This document shows positions 41,265 to 49,449 of a stretch of 64,000 nt of DNA, one piece after another. Source of the DNA: Pseudomonas sp. WS 5079 (GTDB lineage Bacteria; Pseudomonadota; Gammaproteobacteria; Pseudomonadales; Pseudomonadaceae). The position numbers were made by a program, and so were the translations under genes. The stretch covers positions 62,001 through 126,000 of the forward strand of contig NZ_JAAQWN010000007.1 of assembly GCF_012985465.1 (NCBI RefSeq), given 5' to 3'. Below the pieces are notes generated by a model that was not told the origin of the DNA, ran no database searches, and worked only from the letters and a program-made list of their open reading frames with translations. Position 1 is the stretch's first letter, and each line of letters opens with the position of its first letter.

Positions 41265-42095
41265 ATGCTGCTGCGTTTTACCAAGATGCACGGGCTGGGC
41301 AATGACTTCATGGTCCTTGACCTGGTCAGCCAGCACGCGCATATCCTGCCCAAGCACGCCAAACTGTGGGGCGACCGCCATACCGGCATCGGCTTCGACC
41401 AACTGCTGCTCGTCGAAGCGCCGAGCAACCCGGAGGTGGATTTCCGTTACCGGATCTTCAACTCCGACGGTTCCGAAGTGGAGCAATGCGGCAACGGTGC
41501 GCGCTGCTTCGCGCGGTTCGTGCTGGACAAGCGCCTGACCGCCAAACGGCAGATTCGCGTCGAGACCAAAAGCGGCATTATCGAGCTGGATATCCGCAGC
41601 GACGGCCAGATCAGCGTCGACATGGGCGCCCCGCGCCTGGTACCGGCCGATATTCCGTTCGTGGCTGATGCCCAGGCGTTGAGCTATCCGCTGGATGTCG
41701 ACGGTACCGTGGTCGAGGTGGCCGCCGTGTCCATGGGCAACCCCCATGCAGTGCTGCGGGTCAACGACATCAACAATGCGCCAGTGCATGAGTTGGGCCC
41801 GAAGATCGAACATCACCCGCGTTTTCCGGCACGGGTCAACGTCGGCTTCCTGCAGGTCATCGACCGCTCCCGCGCGCAGTTGCGGGTCTGGGAACGCGGC
41901 GCCGGGGAAACCCAGGCTTGTGGCACCGGTGCTTGCGCCGCCGCCGTGGCGGCGATCAGCCAGGGCTGGATGGATTCGCCACTGTTGATCGACCTGCCTG
42001 GTGGACGCCTGTCCATCGAATGGGCAGGCCCAGGCCAACCGGTGAAGATGACCGGCCCGGCATCCCGTGTATACGAAGGACAGGTCCGTCTATGA
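41265..42095 (+). CDS. dapF: Diaminopimelate epimerase
   Basis: DapF, 276 residues, converts LL- to meso-diaminopimelate, needed for peptidoglycan and lysine. The two catalytic cysteines sit in VEQCGNGARCFARFV near residue 75 and ETQACGTGACAAAVAA near 220. The start MLLRFTKMHGLGNDFMVLD is diagnostic. Located between lysA and a DUF484 gene in one run. Confidence 0.97.
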   Translation: MLLRFTKMHGLGNDFMVLDLVSQHAHILPKHAKLWGDRHTGIGFDQLLLVEAPSNPEVDFRYRIFNSDGSEVEQCGNGARCFARFVLDKRLTAKRQIRVETKSGIIELDIRSDGQISVDMGAPRLVPADIPFVADAQALSYPLDVDGTVVEVAAVSMGNPHAVLRVNDINNAPVHELGPKIEHHPRFPARVNVGFLQVIDRSRAQLRVWERGAGETQACGTGACAAAVAAISQGWMDSPLLIDLPGGRLSIEWAGPGQPVKMTGPASRVYEGQVRL

Positions 42096-42108
42096 GAGCG
42101 ACTCGCTA

Positions 42109-42834
42109 ATGACCGATAAGCCCCAGGCACCCGCCAAGCAGCCCGAAGGATCCCCTTGCGAAAGCCTGGAGGCAGCGGCCGTCGCCGCTTACCTGGAGGC
42201 TAACCCGGACTTCTTCGTCGAACACGACGAGCTGCTGCCGGCCCTGCGCATCCCTCACCAGCGCGGCGATACCGTGTCGCTGGTGGAGCGGCAGATGAAG
42301 ATCCTGCGCGAGCGCAATATCGAAATGCGCCATCGGCTCTCACAGTTGATGGACGTGGCCCGCGACAACGACCGCCTGTTCGACAAGACCCGCCGCCTGA
42401 TCCTGGCGCTGCTGGATGCCGCCAGCCTGGAAGACCTGACCATTGCCGTCGAAGACAGCCTGCGCCAGGACTTCCAGGTGCCGTTTGTCAGCCTGATCCT
42501 GTTCAGTGACAACCCGATGCCGGTCGGGCGCTGGGTCAAGGGCAGCGACGCACAGACCGCCATCGGCGGCCTGTTGTCGGAAGGCAAGACCATCAGCGGC
42601 ACCCTGCGCGAGCATGAGCTGGACTTCCTGTTTGGCGAAGACCAGCGCGTGCAGATCGGCTCGACTGCCGTGGTCGCCCTCAGCCATCAAGGCTTGCACG
42701 GTGTCCTGGCCATCGCCAGCCGTGATCCGCAGCACTACAAAAGCACCGTGGGCACGCTGTTCTTGACCTACATTGCCGAAGTGTTGAGCCGCAGCCTGCC
42801 ACGCTTCACCAGCGCCCTGCGCGCGGTGCGCTAG
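42109..42834 (+). CDS. DUF484 family protein
   Basis: A 241-residue cytoplasmic protein, function unknown, always near dapF/xerC in gamma-proteobacteria. The opening AAVAAYLEANPDFFVEHDELL is typical of DUF484. A helical linker (RQMKILRERNIEMRHRLSQLMDVARDNDRLFDKTRRL) leads into a GAF-like domain (ITVEDSL-like segment through VPFVSLILFSDNP, then GVLAIASRDPQHY). It may bind a small ligand. The ATG at 42109 is chosen as the family start. Two bases separate it from xerC. Confidence 0.9.
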   Translation: MTDKPQAPAKQPEGSPCESLEAAAVAAYLEANPDFFVEHDELLPALRIPHQRGDTVSLVERQMKILRERNIEMRHRLSQLMDVARDNDRLFDKTRRLILALLDAASLEDLTIAVEDSLRQDFQVPFVSLILFSDNPMPVGRWVKGSDAQTAIGGLLSEGKTISGTLREHELDFLFGEDQRVQIGSTAVVALSHQGLHGVLAIASRDPQHYKSTVGTLFLTYIAEVLSRSLPRFTSALRAVR

Positions 42835-42836
42835 CC

Positions 42837-43736
42837 ATGGAACGACAACTGGACGCCTACTGCGCTCACCTGCGCAGCGAGCGCCAGGTGTCTCCCCATA
42901 CGCTGGAAGCCTACCGGCGGGACTTGAACAAGGTCCTGGCGTTCTGCCAGAAACAACAGATCGGCAGTTGGAAGGCCCTCGATATCCAGGGCCTGCGCAG
43001 CCTGGTTGCGCGCCTGCACCAGCAAGGCCAATCCTCCCGCAGCCTGGCGCGCCTGCTGTCAGCGGTGCGTGGCCTGTATCACTACCTCAACCGCGAAGGC
43101 CTGTGCGATCACGACCCGGCCAACGGCCTGGCACCGCCCAAGGGTGAGCGCCGCCTGCCCAAAACCCTGGATGCCGACCGCACCCTGCAATTGCTCGATG
43201 GCGCGGTCGAGGATGACTTCCTGGCGCACCGCGACCAGGCGATCCTGGAGCTGTTCTATTCCTCGGGCCTGCGGCTGTCGGAGCTGACCAGCCTCAACCT
43301 CGAGCAGTTGGACCTGGCCGATGGCCTGGTGCAAGTGCACGGCAAAGGCAGCAAGACCCGCGTGCTGCCCATTGGCAAAAAAGCCCGCGACGCCCTGCTG
43401 GTATGGCTGCCCCTACGAGCCCTGGCCAACCCGCCGGACGATGCGGTGTTTGTCAGCCAGCAAGGCCGACGCCTCGGGCCACGGGCCATTCAGCTGCGGG
43501 TCAAGGCCGCCGGCGAGCGGGAACTGGGGCAGAACCTGCATCCGCACATGCTGCGCCACTCCTTTGCCAGTCACCTGCTGGAGTCATCACAAGACTTGCG
43601 CGCCGTGCAGGAACTGCTCGGCCACTCGGATATCAAGACCACCCAGATCTACACCCACCTGGACTTCCAGCACCTGGCGACGGTGTACGACAGCGCCCAT
43701 CCACGGGCCAAACGCGTTAAAGGCGGCGACTCATGA
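42837..43736 (+). CDS. xerC: Tyrosine recombinase XerC
   Basis: XerC, 299 residues, acts with XerD at dif to resolve chromosome dimers. The SAM-like N-domain (LDAYCAHLRSERQVSPHTLEAYRRDLNKVLAF) precedes the catalytic domain. Active residues seen: Arg in YSSGLRLSELTSL, Lys in GKGSKTRVLP, HXXR in HPHMLRHSFASHLL, His in LLGHSDIKTTQIY, and the nucleophile Tyr in IYTHLD. It overlaps the next gene by four bases (ATGA). A housekeeping recombinase, not an integrase: the operon place and length support this. Confidence 0.96.
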   Translation: MERQLDAYCAHLRSERQVSPHTLEAYRRDLNKVLAFCQKQQIGSWKALDIQGLRSLVARLHQQGQSSRSLARLLSAVRGLYHYLNREGLCDHDPANGLAPPKGERRLPKTLDADRTLQLLDGAVEDDFLAHRDQAILELFYSSGLRLSELTSLNLEQLDLADGLVQVHGKGSKTRVLPIGKKARDALLVWLPLRALANPPDDAVFVSQQGRRLGPRAIQLRVKAAGERELGQNLHPHMLRHSFASHLLESSQDLRAVQELLGHSDIKTTQIYTHLDFQHLATVYDSAHPRAKRVKGGDS

Positions 43737-44428
43737 GCATCAAGCTAATCACCTTCGATCTGGACGATACCCTGTGGGACAACGTCCCCGTCATCATCAG
43801 CGCCGAAGCGTCGATGCGCCACTGGCTGGCGACCCATGCGTCCAAGGTCGGCGACCTGCCCCTGGAGCATTTCGCCAGCCTGCGCCAGCACGTACTGCAA
43901 CGTCATCCCGAACTCAAGCACCGGATCAGCATCCTGCGCCACCGGGTGCTGATGCACGCCTTTGAAGAGGCCGGTTATCCACAGCCGCAGGCCACGGAAA
44001 TGGCCGATGTGTGTTTTGAAGCGTTTATTCATGCGCGGCACCAGCTCACGGTCTTCCCGGAAGCTGAGCCGATGCTGCAAGCCCTGCGCCAGCACTTCCT
44101 GCTGGGGGTGATCACCAATGGCAATGCCGATGTCCAGCGCGTGGGCCTGGCGGATTACTTCCACTTTGCCCTGAGGGCCGAAGATATCGGCATCGCCAAG
44201 CCGGATGCGCGCTTGTTTCAGGAAGCGTTGCAGCGAGGTGGGGTAGATGCCAGTGCGGCGGTACATATTGGCGACCATCCGGGCGATGACATCGCCGGGG
44301 CGCAGCAGGCGGGGTTACGGGCGGTGTGGTTCAACCCGGCGGGCAAGGTTTGGGAAGGCGAGAAATTGCCGGATGCGCAGATTCGCAGCTTGAGCGAGCT
44401 GCCTTCGCTGCTCCACAGCTGGAAATAA
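43733..44428 (+). CDS. HAD-superfamily hydrolase (YigB-like)
   Basis: A 231-residue HAD phosphatase. Motif I LITFDLDDTLWDN with the nucleophile aspartate, motif II GVITNGNADVQRV, motif III lysine in AEDIGIAKPDARLFQEAL, and motif IV HIGDHPGDDIAGAQQAG are all present. The helical cap lies between residues 20 and 95. It resembles E. coli YigB, an FMN phosphatase of riboflavin synthesis, also located by dapF/xerC. Specific substrate not provable from sequence. Ends the lppL-to-HAD run before a terminator. Confidence 0.93.
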   Translation: MSIKLITFDLDDTLWDNVPVIISAEASMRHWLATHASKVGDLPLEHFASLRQHVLQRHPELKHRISILRHRVLMHAFEEAGYPQPQATEMADVCFEAFIHARHQLTVFPEAEPMLQALRQHFLLGVITNGNADVQRVGLADYFHFALRAEDIGIAKPDARLFQEALQRGGVDASAAVHIGDHPGDDIAGAQQAGLRAVWFNPAGKVWEGEKLPDAQIRSLSELPSLLHSWK

Positions 44429-44437
44429 CGCGACCCG

Positions 44438-44455
44438 ACAAGCCAGCTCCCACAT
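44438..44455. repeat. Partial REP unit, family B
   Basis: ACAAGCCAGCTCCCACAT matches one end of the family B REP; the inverted partner is missing. Confidence 0.6.
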
Positions 44456-44489
44456 GGGTTTGCGGCACTGGCCATTTGTCTCAGGCATG

Positions 44490-44518
44490 AAAAAGCCCGC
44501 AGCGACGGCGGGCTTTTT
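44490..44518. terminator. Bidirectional terminator between HAD gene and sutA
   Basis: Perfect 11-bp stem AAAAAGCCCGC / GCGGGCTTTTT with a seven-base loop, between convergent genes and with A/T tracts both ways. Confidence 0.9.
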
Positions 44519-44538
44519 CAGCAAGCAAGTAACCGGCC

Positions 44539-44862
44539 TCAGATAGGCCGACTGCCGTACTTGTTGTCCGGCTTCTTCGGTGGGTCTGCCACCACGTTGG
44601 CCTCGACTTCCTGCACTTTGCCGCCCTTGGCGAGGAATTCTTCCATCGCGCGGGCCAGCGCATCGCGCTCTTTGTTCTTGGCTTCAACGCTCGGCAACTC
44701 ATCAACCGACACAGCAGCCTTGGCCTTGCCCTTGGCGGTCGGGGCCGGCGCGTCATCGCCGCCGTCGTCGTCAGCTACGTCTTCGGCAGCCGCCTCAAGA
44801 CCTTCTTCGGTTTCGTCGTCACCTACTTCGAGGTCGTCGTTTTCCAGATCATCGTCGCTCAT
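44539..44862 (-). CDS. sutA: RNA-polymerase-binding transcription factor SutA
   Basis: SutA, 107 residues, a small mostly disordered protein that in P. aeruginosa binds RNA polymerase and supports transcription in slow-growing cells. The first ~50 residues are nearly all Asp/Glu/Ala (DDDLENDDLEVGDDETEEGL). A short predicted helix is LPSVEAKNKERDALARAMEEFLAKGGKVQEVEANVV and the end is DPPKKPDNKYGSRPI, a strikingly conserved tail as remembered from PA SutA. It lies before the decayed yjbQ gene and amtB, the conserved neighbourhood. Confidence 0.93.
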   Translation of the reverse strand: MSDDDLENDDLEVGDDETEEGLEAAAEDVADDDGGDDAPAPTAKGKAKAAVSVDELPSVEAKNKERDALARAMEEFLAKGGKVQEVEANVVADPPKKPDNKYGSRPI

Positions 44863-44965
44863 GTTCTACCTCATGACTTGCGAAAAGCAGATTAGTTATA
44901 GCCCAGCTTCACCATCTGTCGAAGGCTGCCGGAAAAAAATCAACGTCCACCGGATAACCAGTGGC

Positions 44966-45165
44966 TTATGCCCCGTCACCGTGCAAGGTGCCGAGGACGT
45001 TACGAGCACCGCCATGATCACGCTGCTCGCCCAGATAAACGCCTTGCCATGTGCCCATTGCCAAATGGCCGGCCGTGACCGGCAAACTCAGTTGGCGAGC
45101 CGAAAGGCTGCCCTTGAAATGACCCGGGGCTTGGCCCGCAGGGTAATCAGGGTCTGCCGATGTAT
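44966..45165 (-). pseudogene. yjbQ: Decayed yjbQ-family gene with internal deletion and lost start
   Basis: The last ~50 codons code PGHFKGSLSARQLSLPVTAGH and LAMGTWQGVYLGEQRDHGGAR, the C-terminal half of YjbQ (UPF0047, with secondary thiamine-phosphate synthase activity), followed by a proper stop. In a different frame just upstream (minus strand, 45124-45165) the bases code HRQTLITLRAKPR, the family N-terminus. About 70 codons of centre are missing between them, with the frame broken, and the expected initiator is ATA (45163-45165). An in-frame stop lies further upstream. An apparent ATG at 45181 only gives a chimeric reading. The place between sutA and amtB is that of the intact gene in P. 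aeruginosa. Confidence 0.78.
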
Positions 45166-45341
45166 ACAGTTCTGCGCCCATCGGCGCGCATTCTAGCGCG
45201 CTCTGGGAAAAAACAAAGTGCCGAATACGCCTACATGCCTGTAAGACATTCGCACACTGAAAAGTACCGTGTGGATCCGATCACAAACTCGACACAAAAA
45301 TTCTCACACGCTTTCACCACAGGCAAATACCAGACAAAAAA
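45166..45341. other. Non-coding gap upstream of yjbQ remnant
   Basis: About 175 bases, AT-richer than the surroundings, with no open frame worth keeping. Probably the former yjbQ promoter region plus the amtB 3' flank. Confidence 0.4.
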
Positions 45342-45361
45342 ATGCCCGGCAAGCCGGGCAT
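45342..45361 (-). terminator. Terminator of glnK-amtB
   Basis: Nine-base stem ATGCCCGGC / GCCGGGCAT with A-run and T-run on the two sides (AAAAAA before, TTTTTTT after), 18 bases past the amtB stop. Confidence 0.88.
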
Positions 45362-45378
45362 GTTTTTTTCATAGGTTC

Positions 45379-46716
45379 TTACAAGTTGTAGCCACGTTCG
45401 TTGTGTTCCGCCAGGTCCAGGCCAACGGCCTCTTCCTCTTCGGTCACACGCAGGCCGATGGTCAAGTCCAGCACCTTGAGAATCACAAAGGTCACGATAC
45501 CGGTGTAGATCACGGTAAAGCCTACGCCCTTGGCCTGGATCCAGACCTGTGCGGCAATATCGGTCACCGTGCCGAAGCCACCCAGGATCGGCGCCGCGAA
45601 TACACCGGTGAGGATCGCCCCGACAATCCCGCCAACACCGTGCACGCCGAAGGCATCCAGGGAGTCATCGTAGCCCAGCTTGCGCTTGAGGCTGGTGGCG
45701 CAGAAGAAGCAGATCACGCCAGACGCCAGGCCGATCACCAGGGCGCCCATTGGGCCCACGGTACCGGCGGCCGGAGTAACGGCCACCAGGCCGGCGACCA
45801 CACCCGAGGCGATGCCCAGGGCGCTTGGTTTGCCGTGGGTAATCCACTCGGCGAACATCCAGCCCAGTGCCGCAGCCGCGGTAGCGATCTGGGTCACCAG
45901 CATCGCCATGCCCGCCGTGCCGTTGGCCGCAGCAGCAGAGCCGGCGTTGAAGCCGAACCAACCGATCCACAGCATCGCCGCGCCGATCAGGGTGTAGCCC
46001 AGGTTATGCGGGGCCATCGGCGTGGTCGGGTAGCCTTTACGCTTGCCGAGCACGATGCACGCCACCAGGCCAGCCACACCGGCGTTGATGTGCACCACGG
46101 TGCCACCAGCGAAGTCCAGCACGCCCCAGTCCCACATCAGGCCGCCGTTTCCGCTCCAGACCATGTGCGCGATCGGCGCATAGACCAGGGTGAACCAGAT
46201 GGCCATGAACAGCAGCATGGCGGAAAACTTCATGCGTTCAGCGAACGCACCGACGATCAGCGCCGGGGTGATGATCGCGAAGGTCATCTGGAAGGTGATG
46301 AACACCGCTTCCGGGAACAGCGCCGCAGGCCCAGTGATGCTGGACGGTGTGACACCCGCCAGGAACGCCTTGCCCATGCCGCCGAAGAACGAGTTGAAGT
46401 TGACGACGCCCTGCTCCATGCCGGTGGTGTCGAACGCAATGCTGTAGCCGTAGACGACCCACAGAATGCTGATCAGACCGGTAATGGCGAAGCACTGCAT
46501 CATCACAGAAAGAATGTTTTTGGAGCGGACCATGCCGCCGTAGAACAGCGCCAGGCCAGGGATGGTCATGAACAGCACCAGTGCGGTGGCTGTCAGCATC
46601 CAGGCAGTGTCGCCGGAATTGAGGACTGGAGCCGCCACTTCGTCTGCCGCCATGGCCAGGCTGGGCATTACGATGGACAACAGGGCTCCTAGCCCTGCGA
46701 ATTTACGCAGAGTCAT
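45379..46716 (-). CDS. amtB: Ammonium transporter AmtB
   Basis: AmtB, 445 residues, an inner-membrane trimeric ammonium channel. It has a signal-like first segment (MTLRKFAGLGALLSIVMPSLAMA), then eleven spans. Family sequences are ALFYGGMVRSKNILSVMMQ, the cytoplasm-side WDWGVLDFAGGTVVHINAGVAGLV with its conserved pore His, and DDSLDAFGVHGVGGIVGAILTGVF carrying the second pore His. glnK lies 34 bases upstream, coding the PII protein that blocks AmtB when nitrogen is plentiful. Confidence 0.97.
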   Translation of the reverse strand: MTLRKFAGLGALLSIVMPSLAMAADEVAAPVLNSGDTAWMLTATALVLFMTIPGLALFYGGMVRSKNILSVMMQCFAITGLISILWVVYGYSIAFDTTGMEQGVVNFNSFFGGMGKAFLAGVTPSSITGPAALFPEAVFITFQMTFAIITPALIVGAFAERMKFSAMLLFMAIWFTLVYAPIAHMVWSGNGGLMWDWGVLDFAGGTVVHINAGVAGLVACIVLGKRKGYPTTPMAPHNLGYTLIGAAMLWIGWFGFNAGSAAAANGTAGMAMLVTQIATAAAALGWMFAEWITHGKPSALGIASGVVAGLVAVTPAAGTVGPMGALVIGLASGVICFFCATSLKRKLGYDDSLDAFGVHGVGGIVGAILTGVFAAPILGGFGTVTDIAAQVWIQAKGVGFTVIYTGIVTFVILKVLDLTIGLRVTEEEEAVGLDLAEHNERGYNL

Positions 46717-46750
46717 ATTGTTTTCTCCTGGGGCGTTGGGGTTTGGCGGC

Positions 46751-47089
46751 TTAGATTGCGTCGGTATCGGTTTCGCCGGTACGGATGCGAATAGCCTGTT
46801 CCAGATTGACCACGAAGATCTTGCCGTCGCCGATCTTGCCGGTGTTGGCCGCCTTGGTTATCGCCTCGATAACCCGATCAAGATCGTTGTCGTCAATGGC
46901 GACATCAATCTTCACCTTCGGCAGGAAATCGACTACGTATTCCGCGCCGCGATACAGCTCGGTATGACCCTTCTGCCGACCGAAGCCTTTGACCTCAGTG
47001 ACGGTAATGCCCTGCACGCCGATCTCGGACAGTGACTCGCGTACATCGTCCAACTTGAACGGCTTGATGATGGCAGTGACTAGCTTCAT
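46751..47089 (-). CDS. glnK: PII nitrogen regulatory protein GlnK
   Basis: GlnK, 112 residues, the cytoplasmic PII signal protein sensing 2-oxoglutarate and ATP/ADP and gating AmtB. The T-loop RQKGHTELYRGAEYVVDFLPK contains the uridylylated Tyr51; the B-loop TGKIGDGKIFV and the N-terminus MKLVTAIIKPFKLDDVRESL are classic. The ATG at 47089 is the family start. Upstream at 47146-47160 (minus strand) AGGCACTGCGCTTAG partly fits a sigma-54 promoter, as expected for glnK genes. Confidence 0.97.
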   Translation of the reverse strand: MKLVTAIIKPFKLDDVRESLSEIGVQGITVTEVKGFGRQKGHTELYRGAEYVVDFLPKVKIDVAIDDNDLDRVIEAITKAANTGKIGDGKIFVVNLEQAIRIRTGETDTDAI

Positions 47090-47509
47090 GAAAACTCTCT
47101 CCCGAATTGGTGGACTTGCCCCAGGAAAACAAACCCGTCTCAAGTCTAAGCGCAGTGCCTGGCTTTGTAACGCATCGTCGCCTCGGCAATTGCCTTGGCG
47201 ACGCCAGCTAACCGTTGGTGACGAAACATGTACCCTGGTCCGTCAGCGCACTGCATTCGTCACAGCGACTGCATCAGTGCATGGGTCATGATCGTCTAAG
47301 CAGAAACCTTGCCAGCTCCGTAAAAATCACTGAAATCAATCCGTTGCCCGCTCACACCGAGCAGTGGGCCGGTGTAGCAGCCCACATACGCACAAAAACA
47401 GTGCATCCACATTCGGGCCAATGCGCGAAAAGCGTGCGCAGAGCACTGGGAAAAGACTATAGGCGCTGCGTGATACACTGCCGGCCAACTGTTTTCCGGA
47501 ATGTTTCCC
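47090..47509. promoter_or_regulatory. glnK/ubiK divergent control region with possible sigma-54 site
   Basis: A 420-base gap with no gene. The minus-strand word AGGCACTGCGCTTAG at 47146-47160 keeps the GG of a -24 element but has AG rather than GC at -12, so it is a weak sigma-54 candidate for glnK, 57 bases before its ATG. I could not find a clean NtrC site. Plus-strand TGATACACT near 47471 may be the ubiK -10. Confidence 0.35.
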
Positions 47510-47770
47510 ATGCTCGCGCCCAAAGACCTCCTCGACGCCCTGAGCGGCCACGCCTCTCGCCTGTTCAGCGGCGAGACCCCGCTGCCTCGCAATGAAATCG
47601 AAAGCCAGTTCAAGGCACTGCTGCAAAGCGGGTTCAGCAAACTGGACCTGGTCAGCCGGGAAGAATTCGACAGCCAGATGGTAGTCCTGGCCCGCACCCG
47701 AGCACGCCTGGAGAGCCTGGAGGCGAAGGTGGCAGAGTTGGAAGCGCGGTTGAATCCACCCCAGGAATAA
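47510..47770 (+). CDS. ubiK: Ubiquinone biosynthesis accessory factor UbiK
   Basis: An 86-residue UbiK (formerly YqiC/BMFP) protein, which binds the lipid-bound Ubi assembly and aids aerobic ubiquinone synthesis. A first amphipathic helix (PKDLLDALSGHASRLF) is followed by the family core FKALLQSGFSKLDLVSREEFDSQMVVLARTRARLESLEAKVAELEARL, a C-terminal trimeric coiled coil. The ATG at 47510 gives the usual Pseudomonas start; another ATG nine bases upstream cannot be excluded. Confidence 0.9.
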   Translation: MLAPKDLLDALSGHASRLFSGETPLPRNEIESQFKALLQSGFSKLDLVSREEFDSQMVVLARTRARLESLEAKVAELEARLNPPQE

Positions 47771-47783
47771 CCACCCTGCCCCC

Positions 47784-47842
47784 TGTAGGAGCCGGCTTGC
47801 CGGCGATGGCTGTCTACCTGACACACCAAGCCGGCTCCTGCA
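47784..47842. repeat. REP pair, family A, shortened
   Basis: TGTAGGAGCCGGCTTGCCGG (from 47784) and inverted AAGCCGGCTCCTGCA (47828-47842) between two genes on the same strand. Confidence 0.75.
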
Positions 47843-47946
47843 ATTTCAACGCCCGGATACGTTCAGTAAAACCTGCGCAAGGCGCCTCCCCCTCTCTCGT
47901 CTACCCTTGAAAAACCGCAAAGCGGCCCTCCCTTCAAGGAACGAAC

Positions 47947-49443
47947 ATGTCCCTCGCCATCGTCCACAGCCGCGCCCAGATCGGCGTCGAAGCCCCCGCC
48001 GTCACTGTCGAAGTGCATATGGCCAATGGCTTGCCGTCCCTGACCCTGGTGGGCTTGCCGGAGACAGCGGTCAAGGAAAGCAAAGACCGCGTGCGCAGCG
48101 CCATTCTCAACAGTGCGCTGCAATACCCCGCGCGCCGGATCACCCTTAACCTGGCGCCCGCCGACCTGCCCAAGGACGGCGGGCGTTTTGATCTGGCGAT
48201 TGCCCTGGGGATTCTCGCGGCCAGCGTGCAGGTGCCGACACAGGCGTTGGATGGCGTGGAGTGCCTCGGCGAACTGGCCCTGTCTGGCGAAGTGCGCGCC
48301 GTCAAAGGTGTGTTGCCAGCCGCGTTGGCCGCACGCAAGGCCGGGCGCAGCGTGATCGTGCCCAGGGCCAATGCCGAGGAGGCGTGCCTGGCCGGCGGGT
48401 TGAAGGTGATTGCGGTGGATCATCTGCTGCAAGTGGTGGCGCACCTGAATGGGCTGGTGCCGATCGAGCCTTCCACGTCCGACGGATTGCTGTACCTGAA
48501 CAAACCTTACCCGGACCTGAGCGAGGTGCAGGGCCAACTGGCCGCCAAGCGCGCACTGCTGATTGCGGCAGCGGGTGCCCACAACTTGCTGTTCAGCGGG
48601 CCACCCGGCACCGGCAAGACTTTGCTTGCCAGCCGCCTGCCCGGCCTGCTACCGCCCTTGAGCGAACAGGAGGCGCTGGAAGTGGCGGCGATCCAATCAG
48701 TGGTCAGCCTGGCGCCGTTGAGCCACTGGCCTCATCGGCCCTTTCGCCAGCCGCACCATTCCGCGTCCGGGCCGGCGCTGGTGGGCGGCGGCTCGAAACC
48801 GCAGCCTGGGGAAATCACCCTGGCCCATCACGGGGTGTTGTTTCTCGATGAACTGCCGGAATTTGATCGCAAGGTGCTGGAGGTGCTGCGCGAACCGCTG
48901 GAATCGGGACATATCGTGATTTCCCGGGCACGCGACCGCGTCAGCTTCCCGGCACGCTTTCAACTGGTGGCGGCGATGAACCCCTGCCCTTGCGGTTACA
49001 TGGGTGAGCCCAGTGGACGTTGCCGGTGTACGCCGGAGCAGATCCAGCGCTACCGCAACAAACTCTCCGGGCCGTTGCTGGACCGGATTGATTTGCACCT
49101 GACCGTGGCACGTGAAACCACCGTGCTGAACCCCTCCCAAAAGGTCGGTGATGACACGGCGAAGGCATCCGCCCAAGTGGCCGAGGCCCGGGAGCGCCAG
49201 CAAGGGCGCCAGGGTTGCGCGAATGCCTTCCTCGACCTGGCGGGATTACGCGAGCACTGCGCACTGGTAAACGCCGATGAAAGCTGGCTGGAGAGCGCTT
49301 GCGAGCGGCTGACGTTATCGCTGCGCGCAGCCCACCGACTGCTCAAGGTCGCGCGTACCCTGGCAGACCTTGAGCAAGTGGAAGGCATCGCTCGCCATCA
49401 CTTGGCGGAGGCATTGCAGTACCGGCCGGCATCAGTTGGCTAG
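47947..49443 (+). CDS. comM: ComM/YifB-family Mg-chelatase-like AAA+ ATPase
   Basis: A 498-residue hexameric ATPase; the Vibrio/Haemophilus ComM promotes branch migration in natural transformation. The N-terminal Lon-like domain (MSLAIVHSRAQIGVEAPAVTVEVHMANGLPSLTLVGLPETAVKESKDRVRSAI) precedes the AAA+ core: Walker A FSGPPGTGKTLLASRL near residue 217 and GVLFLDELPEF near 297, then the zinc-like CPCGYMGEPSGRCRC and a C-terminal Mg-chelatase domain with SLRAAHRLLKVARTLADLE. Whether this strain is transformable is not known from the window. Confidence 0.95.
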   Translation: MSLAIVHSRAQIGVEAPAVTVEVHMANGLPSLTLVGLPETAVKESKDRVRSAILNSALQYPARRITLNLAPADLPKDGGRFDLAIALGILAASVQVPTQALDGVECLGELALSGEVRAVKGVLPAALAARKAGRSVIVPRANAEEACLAGGLKVIAVDHLLQVVAHLNGLVPIEPSTSDGLLYLNKPYPDLSEVQGQLAAKRALLIAAAGAHNLLFSGPPGTGKTLLASRLPGLLPPLSEQEALEVAAIQSVVSLAPLSHWPHRPFRQPHHSASGPALVGGGSKPQPGEITLAHHGVLFLDELPEFDRKVLEVLREPLESGHIVISRARDRVSFPARFQLVAAMNPCPCGYMGEPSGRCRCTPEQIQRYRNKLSGPLLDRIDLHLTVARETTVLNPSQKVGDDTAKASAQVAEARERQQGRQGCANAFLDLAGLREHCALVNADESWLESACERLTLSLRAAHRLLKVARTLADLEQVEGIARHHLAEALQYRPASVG

Positions 49444-49449
49444 CAGCGT

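Noticed and set aside
42837..43736. Phage or island integrase
   Set aside because: Length, operon with dapF and DUF484, and active-site set identify housekeeping XerC; no att-like repeats or phage genes nearby.
45100..45181. Translating the yjbQ region as a normal 71-residue protein from ATG 45181
   Set aside because: The first ~20 residues are the family N-terminus read in the wrong frame, so this is a decayed gene rather than a real short one.
45160..46692. A 510-codon open frame antisense to amtB
   Set aside because: Overlaps a certain gene fully; sequence is low-complexity His/Asp/Gly-rich without motif.
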